From positions 27,640-91,639 of the forward strand of contig NZ_JACYXK010000017.1 in the NCBI RefSeq assembly GCF_014842975.1: a DNA stretch of 64,000 nucleotides, written 5' to 3'. The position numbers and the translations under genes are program-made. Every line of letters starts with the position of its first letter. Within the stretch, counting starts at the first letter, position 1. This DNA is from Rhodanobacter sp. DHB23. GTDB lineage: Bacteria > Pseudomonadota > Gammaproteobacteria > Xanthomonadales > Rhodanobacteraceae. This document shows positions 27,363 through 36,691 of this stretch, one piece after another. The notes beneath the pieces are model-generated. The model made no database searches, was not told the DNA's origin, and saw only the letters and a list, made by a program, of their open reading frames with translations.

Positions 27363-28586
27363 TCACACGCTCCGCGTCGCCACCACCGGCGGCACGTGCG
27401 ACGCGCGCAACGCGGGGCCGAGCACGGCCAGCTGGCCGATGATCCACAGCGTCACGGCACCCACCGGGAAATACCAACCCGGCAGGCGCCCCAGTTCGTA
27501 ATGCAGCATCAGCACCAGGTTGAGGCCGTAGGCCAGCACCATGCCCAGCACGATGCCGAGCGTGGCGATCAGGAAGTTCTCGGTCTGGAAGTAGCGCAGG
27601 ATGTCGCTGCGCGTCGCCCCGACGGCGCGACGGATGCCGATCTGCCGGCGGCGCTGCGCCACCCAGAAACTGGCCAGGCCACCGATGCCGACTGCGGTGA
27701 CGATCAACAGCAGCAGGCACACGCCCACCAGCATCCAGGCCATCGCGCGGTCGTTGCGGTAGTACTTGGCGCGCGCCGCTTCCAGCGTCCGGGCGTTCTT
27801 CGGCGACACCAGCCGCAACGGGCCATCGCCCTTCAATGCCTGCAAGGCAGTGCGGATCACCGCATCGCGCTGCGACGCGTCCTTCACGCGCAGCAGGTAG
27901 GCACCTTGCGCATACGACAGGTTCACCGGGAACAGCATGGCGTATTCGTAGGACTCCGCAGGCCCGTAATCCTTCGGCTGCACCAGTCGATCCACCACGC
28001 CCACGACGCGGTTGGTGCCGAAGGCATAGATCACCTTGCCGGCCGCCGACTGGCCCGGGAAAAAATGCTCGGCCAGCGCACGGGTGATGATGACCGGCAC
28101 GGTGGCGCCGCCGCCTTCCAGCTGTTCGTCGCTGACGAATTCGTCCGGCTTGAACCAGCGCCCGTCGACCAATTTCAGGCCCAGCGTGCCAGCCAGCTGC
28201 GCGTTGCCGAAGTACTGGGTCACCGTGATGGTCGGCGCATTGGGCGCGTCGCTGAGGCCGACGCCGCTTCCGCTGAACGAGTCGCCGAACAGGGTCTGGT
28301 TGATGATGGACACGCTGGCCACGTCGGGAATGGTGCCCAGCGCAGCGAGGTCGGTGCGCGTCTGCGCCATGATCGCCTCCGGCGAACCGGGCGCGACACT
28401 GCGCACCCCCACTTCCACGAGGTGCGCCTCATCGACGCCAGTGAGTCGATGCATGCGATCCAGCCGTGCACCGATCAGGAACAGCGCGTTGCAGACCACC
28501 GCGCAGGAGAAGGCGATTTCCAGCACCAGCAGGCATACCGCGATACGGTGGCGGCCAAGCGCGCTGAGGATGTGGCGGAAGTGCAT
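27363..28586 (-). CDS. FtsX/MacB-type permease, pair 5 B
   Basis: A 407-aa protein, MHFRHILSALGRHRIAVCLL onward. TM1 LEIAFSCAVVCNALFLIGAR is subgroup 2. The periplasmic domain has GTLGLKLVDGRWFKPDEFVS. Coupling motif RRRQIGIRRAVGATR; tail VPPVVATRSV. It starts 10 nt after the TAG of pair 5 A, with TAGGAG as combined stop and ribosome site. Confidence 0.93.
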   Translation of the reverse strand: MHFRHILSALGRHRIAVCLLVLEIAFSCAVVCNALFLIGARLDRMHRLTGVDEAHLVEVGVRSVAPGSPEAIMAQTRTDLAALGTIPDVASVSIINQTLFGDSFSGSGVGLSDAPNAPTITVTQYFGNAQLAGTLGLKLVDGRWFKPDEFVSDEQLEGGGATVPVIITRALAEHFFPGQSAAGKVIYAFGTNRVVGVVDRLVQPKDYGPAESYEYAMLFPVNLSYAQGAYLLRVKDASQRDAVIRTALQALKGDGPLRLVSPKNARTLEAARAKYYRNDRAMAWMLVGVCLLLLIVTAVGIGGLASFWVAQRRRQIGIRRAVGATRSDILRYFQTENFLIATLGIVLGMVLAYGLNLVLMLHYELGRLPGWYFPVGAVTLWIIGQLAVLGPALRASHVPPVVATRSV

Positions 28587-28596
28587 GGGCGCTCTC

Positions 28597-29889
28597 CTAA
28601 TTCGACTTGATCGCGGCGGCGGGCGCCACCTGCATCGCCCGCCATGCGGGCAGCAGGCCGGCCAGCAGGCTGCTCGTCAGGGCCAGCACGAACGTGCCCA
28701 GCAGCATGCGCAGATCCATATGGATGAACGCCGCGTAGTCGGTGGGCTGGTGGCGCACAAGCAGCATGCCGAGCCCGGCCAGCGCCAGCCCGAACACGCC
28801 GCCGACCAGGCCCACCACACCGGCCTCGATCAGGCATTGCAGGAAGATCGCGCGCCGCGATGCACCCAGCGCGCGGCGCACGCCAAGCTCGCCGCTGCGG
28901 CGCAGGAACTTCGCCAGCAGCAAGCCCACGGTGTTGAGCAGGCATATGCCGAGGAACCCAAGCGCCAGCCACATCTGCAGGCGCACGTCGGAGGGCACCA
29001 CGCCCTTGAAGTCCAGCCATTGCATCACGTCGCGCAGATCGGCCTGGCCGGAATGGTGGAAGCGGCCCGCCTGCTGCTGCAGGGCGATGTAGTTGCCGAG
29101 GTATTGGCGGTAGGCCGACACCTTGGCCGGCGTATCCAGCTGCACCCAATACTGCAACCACAGGCAGGGCGCGTCCGCCGCCTGCATGTCGTTCGAGTTC
29201 CCCCAGCACCACATGTTTCCGCTGGCGCTCAGCTTCATGTCCTCCGCCGTGGACAACGGCATGAACACGTCTTCGCTGTCGCCGAACTGGCCGTTGCTCA
29301 GGTCGTAGAAACGCGGATTCATGTCCCATTCGCCCAGCACCCCGACGATGCGCAGCCCCTGGTCGCCCACCTTCAGCGTCTGCCCCACGCTGTCCTTGCC
29401 GCCGAACAGCTGCTCGTTCAACGCACTGGAGATCACTGCGACGCGTGCGCGATTGGCATCGTCGTCGGGCCCCCACGCGTGGCCGTAGCGCAACGGCACG
29501 TCGAACATGGGGAAGAAACCCGCGCCGGTGTAGCGCGCCTGCACCCATTGCGGATCGCCCTGCACCGGCGTCACCGCCATCGAGCCGGCCGACATCGCCA
29601 CCTGGCGATCGCCACGCGTGTCGTGCAACAGCGCCTCGGCATCGCGCCGGGCCAGGTTGTCGGGCACGTCGTCGCCCGCGCGGAAACGATCATCGGGAAA
29701 CACATTCATGCGCACGCGGAACAGCTGCGCGCTCTTCTGCGGGATCGGGTCGCCCGACAGCACGTGCATCACCGTCAACGTGGTCATGCTGGTGCCGATG
29801 CCCAGCGCGATGGTCAACACCATCAGCGCCGTGAGCACCTTGTTGCGCCTGAGGCTGCGCAGTGCCAGATCGAGGTAGTAGCCGTACAT
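28597..29889 (-). CDS. FtsX/MacB-type permease, pair 5 A
   Basis: A 430-aa protein, MYGYYLDLALRSLRRNKVLT onward, with VLSGDPIPQKSAQLFRVRMN after TM1 (the usual D/N-P at this point is lost). The cysteine pair encloses 13 residues (MWC ... APCLW), the shortest loop in the array. Coupling motif SGELGVRRALGASR; tail VAPAAAIKSN deviates from PALQLK. ATG 29889 is preceded by GAAGGAGTG. Confidence 0.93.
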   Translation of the reverse strand: MYGYYLDLALRSLRRNKVLTALMVLTIALGIGTSMTTLTVMHVLSGDPIPQKSAQLFRVRMNVFPDDRFRAGDDVPDNLARRDAEALLHDTRGDRQVAMSAGSMAVTPVQGDPQWVQARYTGAGFFPMFDVPLRYGHAWGPDDDANRARVAVISSALNEQLFGGKDSVGQTLKVGDQGLRIVGVLGEWDMNPRFYDLSNGQFGDSEDVFMPLSTAEDMKLSASGNMWCWGNSNDMQAADAPCLWLQYWVQLDTPAKVSAYRQYLGNYIALQQQAGRFHHSGQADLRDVMQWLDFKGVVPSDVRLQMWLALGFLGICLLNTVGLLLAKFLRRSGELGVRRALGASRRAIFLQCLIEAGVVGLVGGVFGLALAGLGMLLVRHQPTDYAAFIHMDLRMLLGTFVLALTSSLLAGLLPAWRAMQVAPAAAIKSN

Positions 29890-29907
29890 GCCGCACTCCT
29901 TCTTGAT

Positions 29908-29934
29908 CTCCCTCTCCTGCAAGCGGGAGAGGGA
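29908..29934. repeat. CCCTCTCCTGC palindrome between pairs 4 and 5
   Basis: Short imperfect palindrome (arms TCCCTCTCCTGC and GCGGGAGAGGGA) in the 50-bp gap between pair 4 B and pair 5 A. Confidence 0.65.
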
Positions 29935-29939
29935 AGAAC

Positions 29940-31160
29940 TCAAACCGACCGTGTCGCCACCACCGGCGGGACGTTTGAAGCGCGCAGCGCAGGGCCGAGC
30001 ACCGCCAGCTGGCCGAGCAGCCACAACGCCACCGCGCCAACCAGCAGGTAATGCGCCGGCAGGTGGGGCAGTTCGAAGCGCTGCATCAGGAACAGGTTCA
30101 GCGCATAGGCGAACAGCACGCCAAGCAGCACGCCACCGGTGACGATGAGGAAGTTCTCGGCCTGGAAGTAATGCCGGATGTCGCCGCGCGTGGCGCCCAG
30201 CGCGCGGCGCATGCCGATCTGCCGGCGCCGCTGCTGCACCCAGAAGCTGGCCAGCCCGCTCACGCCCAGCGCGGTCACCACCAGCAGGATGACGATGATC
30301 GCCACCAGCATGCGGCCGGCGGCGAGCGAGCTCCTGAAGTAGCCCTCGCGCAGTTCGGCCATCGTGTACAGCTTGTTCTGCACGTGGCCGGGGTTGGCCT
30401 TCTGCAGGGCGGCGGCAGCGGCGTGCAGCGCCTCGGGCAGCCGGCCCGGCTGGCTGCGGACGAGGAAACCGCCGCCCACGTCCTGGGTGCTGACGTGGTA
30501 CTCGTAGACCAGCGAATCGTCGTCGCCGGCGCTTCCGGTGAGCTCGCCCCGCAGGTGGTCCACGATGCCGATGACGCGCAGGCCGTGCGTGCCGTCGTAA
30601 AGGATGCGGCCCAGCGCGCTGCCATCCGGGTACAGGCGCCTGGCGAGCGATTCCGTCAGCAGCGCCGGGATCGGCGCGGTGGCCTTGCCCATGTAGACGT
30701 CCATGGCGTCGGGCAGTTCGCCGTCGTCGAAGTCGTGCCCCTGCACCACGCGCAGGCCCAGCGTGCTGTTCAGGTGCTGGCTGCCCTGGAACTCATAGGC
30801 ATGCAGCGCGGGATGCTGCCGCGATGCATCGAGGAAGAGCGGGTTGTGGTCCACCCACCACAGCGGCAGCGAACCGTAGGCGGCATCCGCCACGCCGGGT
30901 GCGGCGCGCATCGCCGCGAGGTTGCCCGCGACCGTGCCCGGGTTGTCCTGGCCGATCACGCCGATGCTCTGGATCAGGCCGATCTCGCTCTCCGCCACGC
31001 CCGTCGGCTCGTGCGAACGCTGGATGGTGCCGTACACGATGAACACCAGGTTGCCGAGCACCGCCATGGTCAGCGCGATCTCCAGCATCAGCAGGACCAC
31101 CGCGGCGCGGTGGCTGCGCAGGGCGGCGAGGATGGGACGTATCTGCCGGTGGATCCTCAT
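29940..31160 (-). CDS. FtsX/MacB-type permease, pair 4 B
   Basis: A 406-aa protein, MRIHRQIRPILAALRSHRAA onward. TM1 LEIALTMAVLGNLVFIVYGT lacks the CNA motif present in nearly all other B subunits. Coupling motif RRRQIGMRRALGATR; tail VPPVVATRSV. Its ATG overlaps the A stop (ATGA), the only overlapping pair in the array. A much longer open frame continues upstream but lies inside the A gene. Confidence 0.92.
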   Translation of the reverse strand: MRIHRQIRPILAALRSHRAAVVLLMLEIALTMAVLGNLVFIVYGTIQRSHEPTGVAESEIGLIQSIGVIGQDNPGTVAGNLAAMRAAPGVADAAYGSLPLWWVDHNPLFLDASRQHPALHAYEFQGSQHLNSTLGLRVVQGHDFDDGELPDAMDVYMGKATAPIPALLTESLARRLYPDGSALGRILYDGTHGLRVIGIVDHLRGELTGSAGDDDSLVYEYHVSTQDVGGGFLVRSQPGRLPEALHAAAAALQKANPGHVQNKLYTMAELREGYFRSSLAAGRMLVAIIVILLVVTALGVSGLASFWVQQRRRQIGMRRALGATRGDIRHYFQAENFLIVTGGVLLGVLFAYALNLFLMQRFELPHLPAHYLLVGAVALWLLGQLAVLGPALRASNVPPVVATRSV

Positions 31161-32467
31161 AGCGACTTCACCTGCAGCGCGGGGGCCACGCGGGAAGCGC
31201 GCAGCGCCGGCCATACGCCGGCAGCCAGCGCCGACAGCACGGCCAGCGCCAGCGCCGCGCCCAGCATGGATGGATCGAAACGCGCGGACGCGGCGAAACT
31301 CACCGGCTGCTGGCGCACCATCCACAGGCCCAGCCAGGCCAGCGGCAGGCCGAGCAGGCCACCGGCCACGCCCACCACCCCGGCCTCGACCAGGCATTGC
31401 AGGAACACCATGCGGCGCGAGGCACCCAGCGCGCGGCGCACGCCGATCTCGCCCGACTTGCGCAGGAACTTGGCCACCATCAGCCCCACCGTGTTGACCA
31501 TGCAGATCAGCAGCACGCCGAAGGCGATCCAGGTCTGCATGCGCACCGTCACCGGGATCACGCGCTTGTAATCCAGCCAGTCGACCAGCCCGGCCAGCCG
31601 CACGTTCGGCGGACGCTGGAAACGCCCCAGCCGATGCTGCTGCGCGCTGTACTGGACGAGCGCGGCGCGGTAGCCCGCCACCTGCGCCGGTGTATCCAGC
31701 TGCACCCAGAACTGTGCCCAGGTGCATTGCTGCGCCTTCGGGTCGTGCATGCCCGCGTTCGGGTCGTTGCCCCAGCAGTCCATCGGGCCGTAGCCGTAGT
31801 CCTGCGGCAGGTCCAGCCAGGTGAAGAACGGCAGGTACATCTGCTCGGCCTTGCCGAAAGCGCCGTCGTTCAGGTCGTAGAAGCGCGGCTGCGGGTTCCA
31901 GTCGTCGACCACGCCTGCCACGCGGAAGGTCTTGGTGGCGATCACCAGGTTCCTGCCCACGCTGTCCTCGCCACCGAACAGTTGCTGGTTCATCGCCCGC
32001 GACAGCACCACCACCTGCGCGTGGCTGGCGTCGTCCTGCGCCGACCAGGCGGAGCCGTAGATGAAGGGCACGCCGAACATCGCGAAGAAGTCGGCGGTGG
32101 TGGCACGGTCGGTAACCATCGCCAGCGGGCTGTCCTGCGCATCCTTGCGCACCGGCAGCCAGTTGCTGCTCATCAGCGCGCGACGCGGCGCGACGCCGAG
32201 CTGGTAGAGGTTCACCGCATCGAGATAGCTGAGGTCGTCCGGCGGCTCGTCCTTCGCGCCCGGCAGATCGGCCGGGCGGGGATCGACCTGCGGATGGAAC
32301 AGCGCGTCGCTGCGCCCCGGCAGCGGATTGCCCGACAGGTTGTGCAATACCGCCAGCATGGTGATCGACGCGCCGATACCCAGCGCGATCGCCAGCGTCA
32401 TCAGGCCGGCGAGCACGGGCGTGCGCCTGAAACTGTGCAGCGCAAGGTCGAGGTAATAGCCGAACAT
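31157..32467 (-). CDS. FtsX/MacB-type permease, pair 4 A
   Basis: A 436-aa protein, MFGYYLDLALHSFRRTPVLA onward, with NLSGNPLPGRSDALFHPQVD after TM1. The cysteine pair encloses 16 residues (MDC ... QQCTW). Coupling motif SGEIGVRRALGASR; tail VAPALQVKSL. ATG 32467 is preceded by GAAGGAGTG; the longer open frame runs through the palindromic repeats. Confidence 0.93.
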   Translation of the reverse strand: MFGYYLDLALHSFRRTPVLAGLMTLAIALGIGASITMLAVLHNLSGNPLPGRSDALFHPQVDPRPADLPGAKDEPPDDLSYLDAVNLYQLGVAPRRALMSSNWLPVRKDAQDSPLAMVTDRATTADFFAMFGVPFIYGSAWSAQDDASHAQVVVLSRAMNQQLFGGEDSVGRNLVIATKTFRVAGVVDDWNPQPRFYDLNDGAFGKAEQMYLPFFTWLDLPQDYGYGPMDCWGNDPNAGMHDPKAQQCTWAQFWVQLDTPAQVAGYRAALVQYSAQQHRLGRFQRPPNVRLAGLVDWLDYKRVIPVTVRMQTWIAFGVLLICMVNTVGLMVAKFLRKSGEIGVRRALGASRRMVFLQCLVEAGVVGVAGGLLGLPLAWLGLWMVRQQPVSFAASARFDPSMLGAALALAVLSALAAGVWPALRASRVAPALQVKSL

Positions 32468-32484
32468 GCCCACTCCTTCGTTGG

Positions 32485-32652
32485 TTCCCCCTCTCCTTGC
32501 GGAGAAGCCACACTTCACTCCCCTCAACCGCTTGCGGGAGAGGGGTTGGGGAAGGGTCGCTCTGGCGTCACGGCAACCCCACCTCCTCTCTCCCGGCCCC
32601 TCTCCCACAAGTGGGGGAAGGGAACGGGGCACCCCTCCCGCACGGAGAGGGC
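32485..32652. repeat. Cluster of CCCTCTCCCGC-type palindromes between pairs 3 and 4
   Basis: Several inverted blocks (for example about 32518-32550 and 32594-32622) fill the 192-bp gap between pair 3 B and pair 4 A, the largest gap between permease genes. Confidence 0.7.
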
Positions 32653-32659
32653 AGAACCA

Positions 32660-33913
32660 TCACGCCGCCCGCGTCGCCACCACCGGCGGCACGTTGGAAG
32701 CGCGGCGGGCGGGGGCGAATACCGCGCCCTGCCCCAGCGCCAGCACCATGGCCACGCCGGCCAGCACGTAGAGCACGGGCATGCGGTCCATCTCGTAGTG
32801 CTTCATCAGCAGCAGGTTGAGGCCGATCGCCAGCGCCACCCCGGCCACCGCGCCGATGCCGGCGATCAGCAGGTTCTCCATCTGGAAGTAATGCAGGATG
32901 TCCGCCTTGCGCGCGCCCAGCGCGCGGCGCACGCCGATCTGGCGATGGCGCTGGCCCACCCAGAAGCTGGTGAGGCCGACGATGCCCGCGGCGGTGACGC
33001 CGAGCAGGATCAGGCAGATCACGCCCATCAGCGCGGCCATGCCGACGTCGGCGCGGTAGGCCTCCTTGCGGATGTCGGCGAACGACTTGACGCTGTCGTC
33101 GTCGAGCACGCGCATCGGGTTGGCCTTGTACAGCGCCGGCGTCACCTCGCGCATCGCCGCCTGCAACCGGCCCGGCCTGGCGCGCACGGCATAGCGGGAG
33201 AAATTGGCGTTGAGGCGCACCGGCTCGATCGTCGCGTTCCACGTGAAGGCGCTGACCCAGCCGCCGGTGGCGGGCACCTGCAGGCGCTCGACCTCGCCGA
33301 TGATGGTGCTCGGCGTGCCGCTGCCGTCGAGGTAGATGACCTTGCCGAGCGCATCGCCCTTCGGGAACAGCTTGTCCCCCAGTGCCTTGGTCACCAGGAT
33401 CATGCCGGGCTCGGTGGTGTTGCGGAAACCCTTGTTGATGACGTCGCCCGCATTGAAGTCGCGCCCCGCGACCAGGTGCAGGCCCAGCGTGCGCAGGAAG
33501 TTCTCGTCGCCGAAGTAGTAGGTGGTGCGCGCATTGCCGCCGATCAGCTTGGCGTCGGCGTTGATCGACGCCGAGCCGTTCCAGCTCGAGTTGAGCAGCG
33601 GCAGCGAATTGGTCGGCGTCACCGATTCCACGTCGGGCAGCGCGCGCAGCGTGGCGAGGTCCTCGCGCTGCAGCGCATCCAGCTTCTGGATGCTGTCCGC
33701 GTCGTCGCCGGCGGGCGCGCCCACCCATTGCTGGCTGACCAGGAACAGATCCTGTTCGTTGAGCCCGGTGGGGCGGTTCACGCGCTGGATGCGCTGGCCG
33801 ATGATGAACACCGCGTTGCAGACGATGGCCAGGGTCAGCGCGATCTGCAGGGCGATCAGCACCACGCCTGCCTTGTGCTTGCGCAGCGCGGAGATCATGG
33901 GATGAATGGTCAT
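32660..33913 (-). CDS. FtsX/MacB-type permease, pair 3 B
   Basis: A 417-aa protein, MTIHPMISALRKHKAGVVLI onward; subgroup-1 TM1 LQIALTLAIVCNAVFIIGQR. NRPTGLNEQDLFLVSQQWVG and GDDADSIQKLDALQREDLAT closely resemble pair 12 B. Coupling motif RHRQIGVRRALGARK; tail VPPVVATRAA. ATG 33913 begins the conserved N-terminus; the upstream frame lies in palindromic repeats that separate it from pair 3 A. Confidence 0.93.
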   Translation of the reverse strand: MTIHPMISALRKHKAGVVLIALQIALTLAIVCNAVFIIGQRIQRVNRPTGLNEQDLFLVSQQWVGAPAGDDADSIQKLDALQREDLATLRALPDVESVTPTNSLPLLNSSWNGSASINADAKLIGGNARTTYYFGDENFLRTLGLHLVAGRDFNAGDVINKGFRNTTEPGMILVTKALGDKLFPKGDALGKVIYLDGSGTPSTIIGEVERLQVPATGGWVSAFTWNATIEPVRLNANFSRYAVRARPGRLQAAMREVTPALYKANPMRVLDDDSVKSFADIRKEAYRADVGMAALMGVICLILLGVTAAGIVGLTSFWVGQRHRQIGVRRALGARKADILHYFQMENLLIAGIGAVAGVALAIGLNLLLMKHYEMDRMPVLYVLAGVAMVLALGQGAVFAPARRASNVPPVVATRAA

Positions 33914-33937
33914 GTGGGAACCCTCATTGTTTGTTGG

Positions 33938-34054
33938 CTCCCCTCTCCCGCAGGCGGGAGAGGGGTTGGGGGAGAGGGCGCTTTTTGTGATGCCGCAAAA
34001 AGCCGGACCCTCTCCCGCCCTGTCGGGCACCCTCTCCCGCCCGTGGGAGAGGGG
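33938..34054. repeat. CCCTCTCCCGC palindromes splitting pair 3
   Basis: Hairpin arms at about 33939-33964 and 34029-34054, plus an inner inverted repeat with GCTTTTTG and CAAAAAGC. They fill the 154-bp gap between the A and B genes of pair 3, where most pairs have 10 bp. Confidence 0.72.
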
Positions 34055-34067
34055 ATCAGCAGACCGC

Positions 34068-35393
34068 TCAGTTCGACTTCAATTGCCACGCCGGCTGCAC
34101 GCGCGAAGCGCGCCAGGTGGGGTACAAGCCCGCCAGCACGGTGGCGACCACCGCCAGCAGCAACGTCGTGGCCAGCAGCGACACGTCCAGCCTCGCCAGC
34201 GCGGCGATGTCCTTCGGCAGCACCCAACCCACGCAGGCCACGCCCGCGCCGGTGAGCAGCAGGCCCAGCACGCCGCCCGCCGCGCCGACGATGCCCGCCT
34301 CGGTGAGGAACTGCGCGTACACCGCCGCGCGCGGCGCGCCCAGCGCGCGGCGCACGCCGATCTCGCCGCTGCGGCGCAGGAACTTCGCCAGCAGCAGGCC
34401 TGCCGTGTTCACCAGGCAGACGATCAGCAGGCCCAGCGCCACCAGCAGCGACACCTTGGTGTCGTCGGGCACCACGTGCTCGGAGTCCAGCCATGCGGGC
34501 AGGTCGCGCAGCTCGTACTTGGGTGCCCAGTTGAAACGGCCGGCCTGCTTCTGCTGGCGCATGTAGCCGTCGAGGTAGTTCCTGTAGCTGTCCACGTCGG
34601 CGGCGCTGTCCAGCTCGACCATGTAGGCGATCCACACGCAGGTGGATTGCTGCAGGCCGACGAAGCCGGAGCCCTTGGGGATCTCGCTGCAATTGGTGTT
34701 GCCGTTGTTGGGCATGCCCACGTCGATGGCGGTGTTGAACGGCAGGAACACGTCCTCGGCGCCGTCGCCGACGAAACCGCCGGTGTTGACCACGTCGTAG
34801 TAGCGCGGCTGCGGGTTCCACTTGGCGACCACGCCGGCCACGCGGTAATCCTTGCCTTCGATGCTCACGCTCCTGCCCACGCTGTTGACGTCGCCGAACA
34901 GCTTCTGGTTGAGCTTGTCGCTGAGCACCACCACGTGCGCGCGGTTCGCGTCGTCCTGCGCGCCCCAGCCGCTGCCGTACTTGAACGGCGCCTCCACCAT
35001 CGGGAAGAACTCGCCGAACACCGCATGGCCGGTGACGTTGATCGGATGCTTGGTGGCGTCCGCCGGCACCACCGAGGGCGACACCTGGTACATCGCCGAC
35101 TGCAGCTTGCCGCGGTGGTCGCGCATCAGCGCCACCGCGTCGGTGTAGTCGAACGCGTCGGCGATGTCGTCGTAGCCGCCCTTCTTGCGGCTGTCCGGCC
35201 CCCAGATGTCGAGCTGCGGCACGAACAGCCTGGACGATTTCCACGGGATCGGATCGCCCGACACGGCGCGGAACACCGACCACGTGGTCATCGAGGCCGC
35301 CACGCCGAAGCCGATGGCGAGCACCATCAGCGCGGTGAGGCCGGGGCTGCGTCTCAGGCTGCGCAGGGCCAGGTCGAGGTAGTAGGCGAACAT
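34068..35393 (-). CDS. FtsX/MacB-type permease, pair 3 A
   Basis: A 441-aa protein, MFAYYLDLALRSLRRSPGLT onward. Subgroup-1 signature AVSGDPIPWKSSRLFVPQLD, shared almost exactly with pair 12 A. The cysteine pair encloses 16 residues (TNC ... STCVW). Coupling motif SGEIGVRRALGAPR; tail VQPAWQLKSN. Preceded by TGAGGAGAG. Confidence 0.94.
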   Translation of the reverse strand: MFAYYLDLALRSLRRSPGLTALMVLAIGFGVAASMTTWSVFRAVSGDPIPWKSSRLFVPQLDIWGPDSRKKGGYDDIADAFDYTDAVALMRDHRGKLQSAMYQVSPSVVPADATKHPINVTGHAVFGEFFPMVEAPFKYGSGWGAQDDANRAHVVVLSDKLNQKLFGDVNSVGRSVSIEGKDYRVAGVVAKWNPQPRYYDVVNTGGFVGDGAEDVFLPFNTAIDVGMPNNGNTNCSEIPKGSGFVGLQQSTCVWIAYMVELDSAADVDSYRNYLDGYMRQQKQAGRFNWAPKYELRDLPAWLDSEHVVPDDTKVSLLVALGLLIVCLVNTAGLLLAKFLRRSGEIGVRRALGAPRAAVYAQFLTEAGIVGAAGGVLGLLLTGAGVACVGWVLPKDIAALARLDVSLLATTLLLAVVATVLAGLYPTWRASRVQPAWQLKSN

Positions 35394-35416
35394 TTCATTC
35401 TCTCCTCAAGTTTCGA

Positions 35417-35444
35417 CTCCCCTCTCCCGCAAACGGGAAAGGAG
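35417..35444. repeat. CCCTCTCCCGC palindrome between pairs 2 and 3
   Basis: Arms CTCCCCTCTCCCG and CGGGAAAGGAG (imperfect) in the 61-bp gap between pair 2 B and pair 3 A. Confidence 0.6.
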
Positions 35445-35454
35445 GTTAAGAACG

Positions 35455-36681
35455 TCACACCGAGCGCGTCGCCTCCACCGGCGGCACGCGCGAGGCGCGC
35501 AGCGCCGGGGCCAGCACGGCACCCTGTCCGAGTAGGAGCAGCACGACCACGCCCGCCACCACGTAACCCGGCGCGATCCGCGCCAGCTCGAACTGCTTCA
35601 TCAGCCACAGGTTCAGGCCCAGTGCGAGCACGCTGCCGACCAGCACGCCCACCGTGCTGATAAGCAGGTTCTCGGTGAGGAAATAACCGAGGATGTCGTG
35701 CCGCGTGGCGCCCAGCGCACGGCGCACGCCGATCTGCTTGCGGCGCTGTCCGACCCAGAAGCTGCTGAGCCCCACGATGCCGGCCGCGGTGATGGCCAGC
35801 AGCACCACGCTGATGACGCCCATCAGGATCGCCATGCCACGATCGCTCTTGTAGGCATCCGCGCGGATCTCGGCGAAAGTCCGCACGCCGTCCTTCGGGC
35901 TGATCACCCGCATGCGGTTGGCGGCATACAGCGCCGCGCGCACGTGGCGGCGCACGTCTTCGAGCTGCCCCGGCCGCACCCGCAGCACGTATCGCGTGGC
36001 CGCGGTCAGCTGCCGGTACGGGACCAGGGTCGAACAGTCGGCCCACTCGGCCATGCCGCTGTCCACCCAGGGCGACTGCAGGCGCTCGACGATGCCCACG
36101 ATGGTGCTCGGCTGCCTGCTGATGTAGGCGGTCTTGCCCAGCGCCGAGCCATCGGGGAACAGGCGGTCCGCCAGCCCGCGCGTCACGATGATGGCGCCGG
36201 GCTGGATATCGCCGTGCCGGTCGACCTGGCCGATCTCGTCGGCGCGGAAGTTGCGGCCCGCCACCAGCTTCAGCCCCAGGGTCGGCAATGCGTCCTGGTC
36301 CGCGAAATAGATCGCGGTGGTCGATACGGGCTTGAGCTTGTCGGGGGAATGGCCGATGCCGAAGGCGATGCCGCCGCCGCTCAGGGGATAGGTGTTGCTG
36401 GCATAGGCATCCGCCACGCCCGGCAGCCTGCGCAGCGTATCCACGTCGGCCGCCATCAGCGACGCGATCTCGCCGGGCGACGGCTTGCCGGCCCACTCGT
36501 TGAGGACCACCAGCACGTTCGCCTCGTCGACGCCGCTGGGCTGCGACAGGTGGGACACGCGCTGGCGGATGATGAACAGCGCGTTGCAGACGATCGCCAG
36601 GGTCAGCGCGATCTGCATCGCGATCAGCAAGGTGCCGGCCTTGTGGTGCTTCAACGTGGCGAGGATGGGACGGATCTGCAT
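35455..36681 (-). CDS. FtsX/MacB-type permease, pair 2 B
   Basis: A 408-aa protein, MQIRPILATLKHHKAGTLLI onward; subgroup-1 TM1 MQIALTLAIVCNALFIIRQR. The periplasmic domain has LPTLGLKLVAGRNFRADEIG. Coupling motif RRKQIGVRRALGATR; tail VPPVEATRSV, with E replacing the second V as in pair 1 B only. It starts 10 nt after the A stop (TGAGGCG). Confidence 0.93.
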   Translation of the reverse strand: MQIRPILATLKHHKAGTLLIAMQIALTLAIVCNALFIIRQRVSHLSQPSGVDEANVLVVLNEWAGKPSPGEIASLMAADVDTLRRLPGVADAYASNTYPLSGGGIAFGIGHSPDKLKPVSTTAIYFADQDALPTLGLKLVAGRNFRADEIGQVDRHGDIQPGAIIVTRGLADRLFPDGSALGKTAYISRQPSTIVGIVERLQSPWVDSGMAEWADCSTLVPYRQLTAATRYVLRVRPGQLEDVRRHVRAALYAANRMRVISPKDGVRTFAEIRADAYKSDRGMAILMGVISVVLLAITAAGIVGLSSFWVGQRRKQIGVRRALGATRHDILGYFLTENLLISTVGVLVGSVLALGLNLWLMKQFELARIAPGYVVAGVVVLLLLGQGAVLAPALRASRVPPVEATRSV

Positions 36682-36691
36682 CGTCGTCGCC

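Noticed and set aside
29940..32513. An 857-codon open frame that would fuse two proteins
   Set aside because: Its first half is an out-of-frame shadow of pair 4 A; the real product is the pair 4 B permease starting at 31160 with an ATGA overlap.
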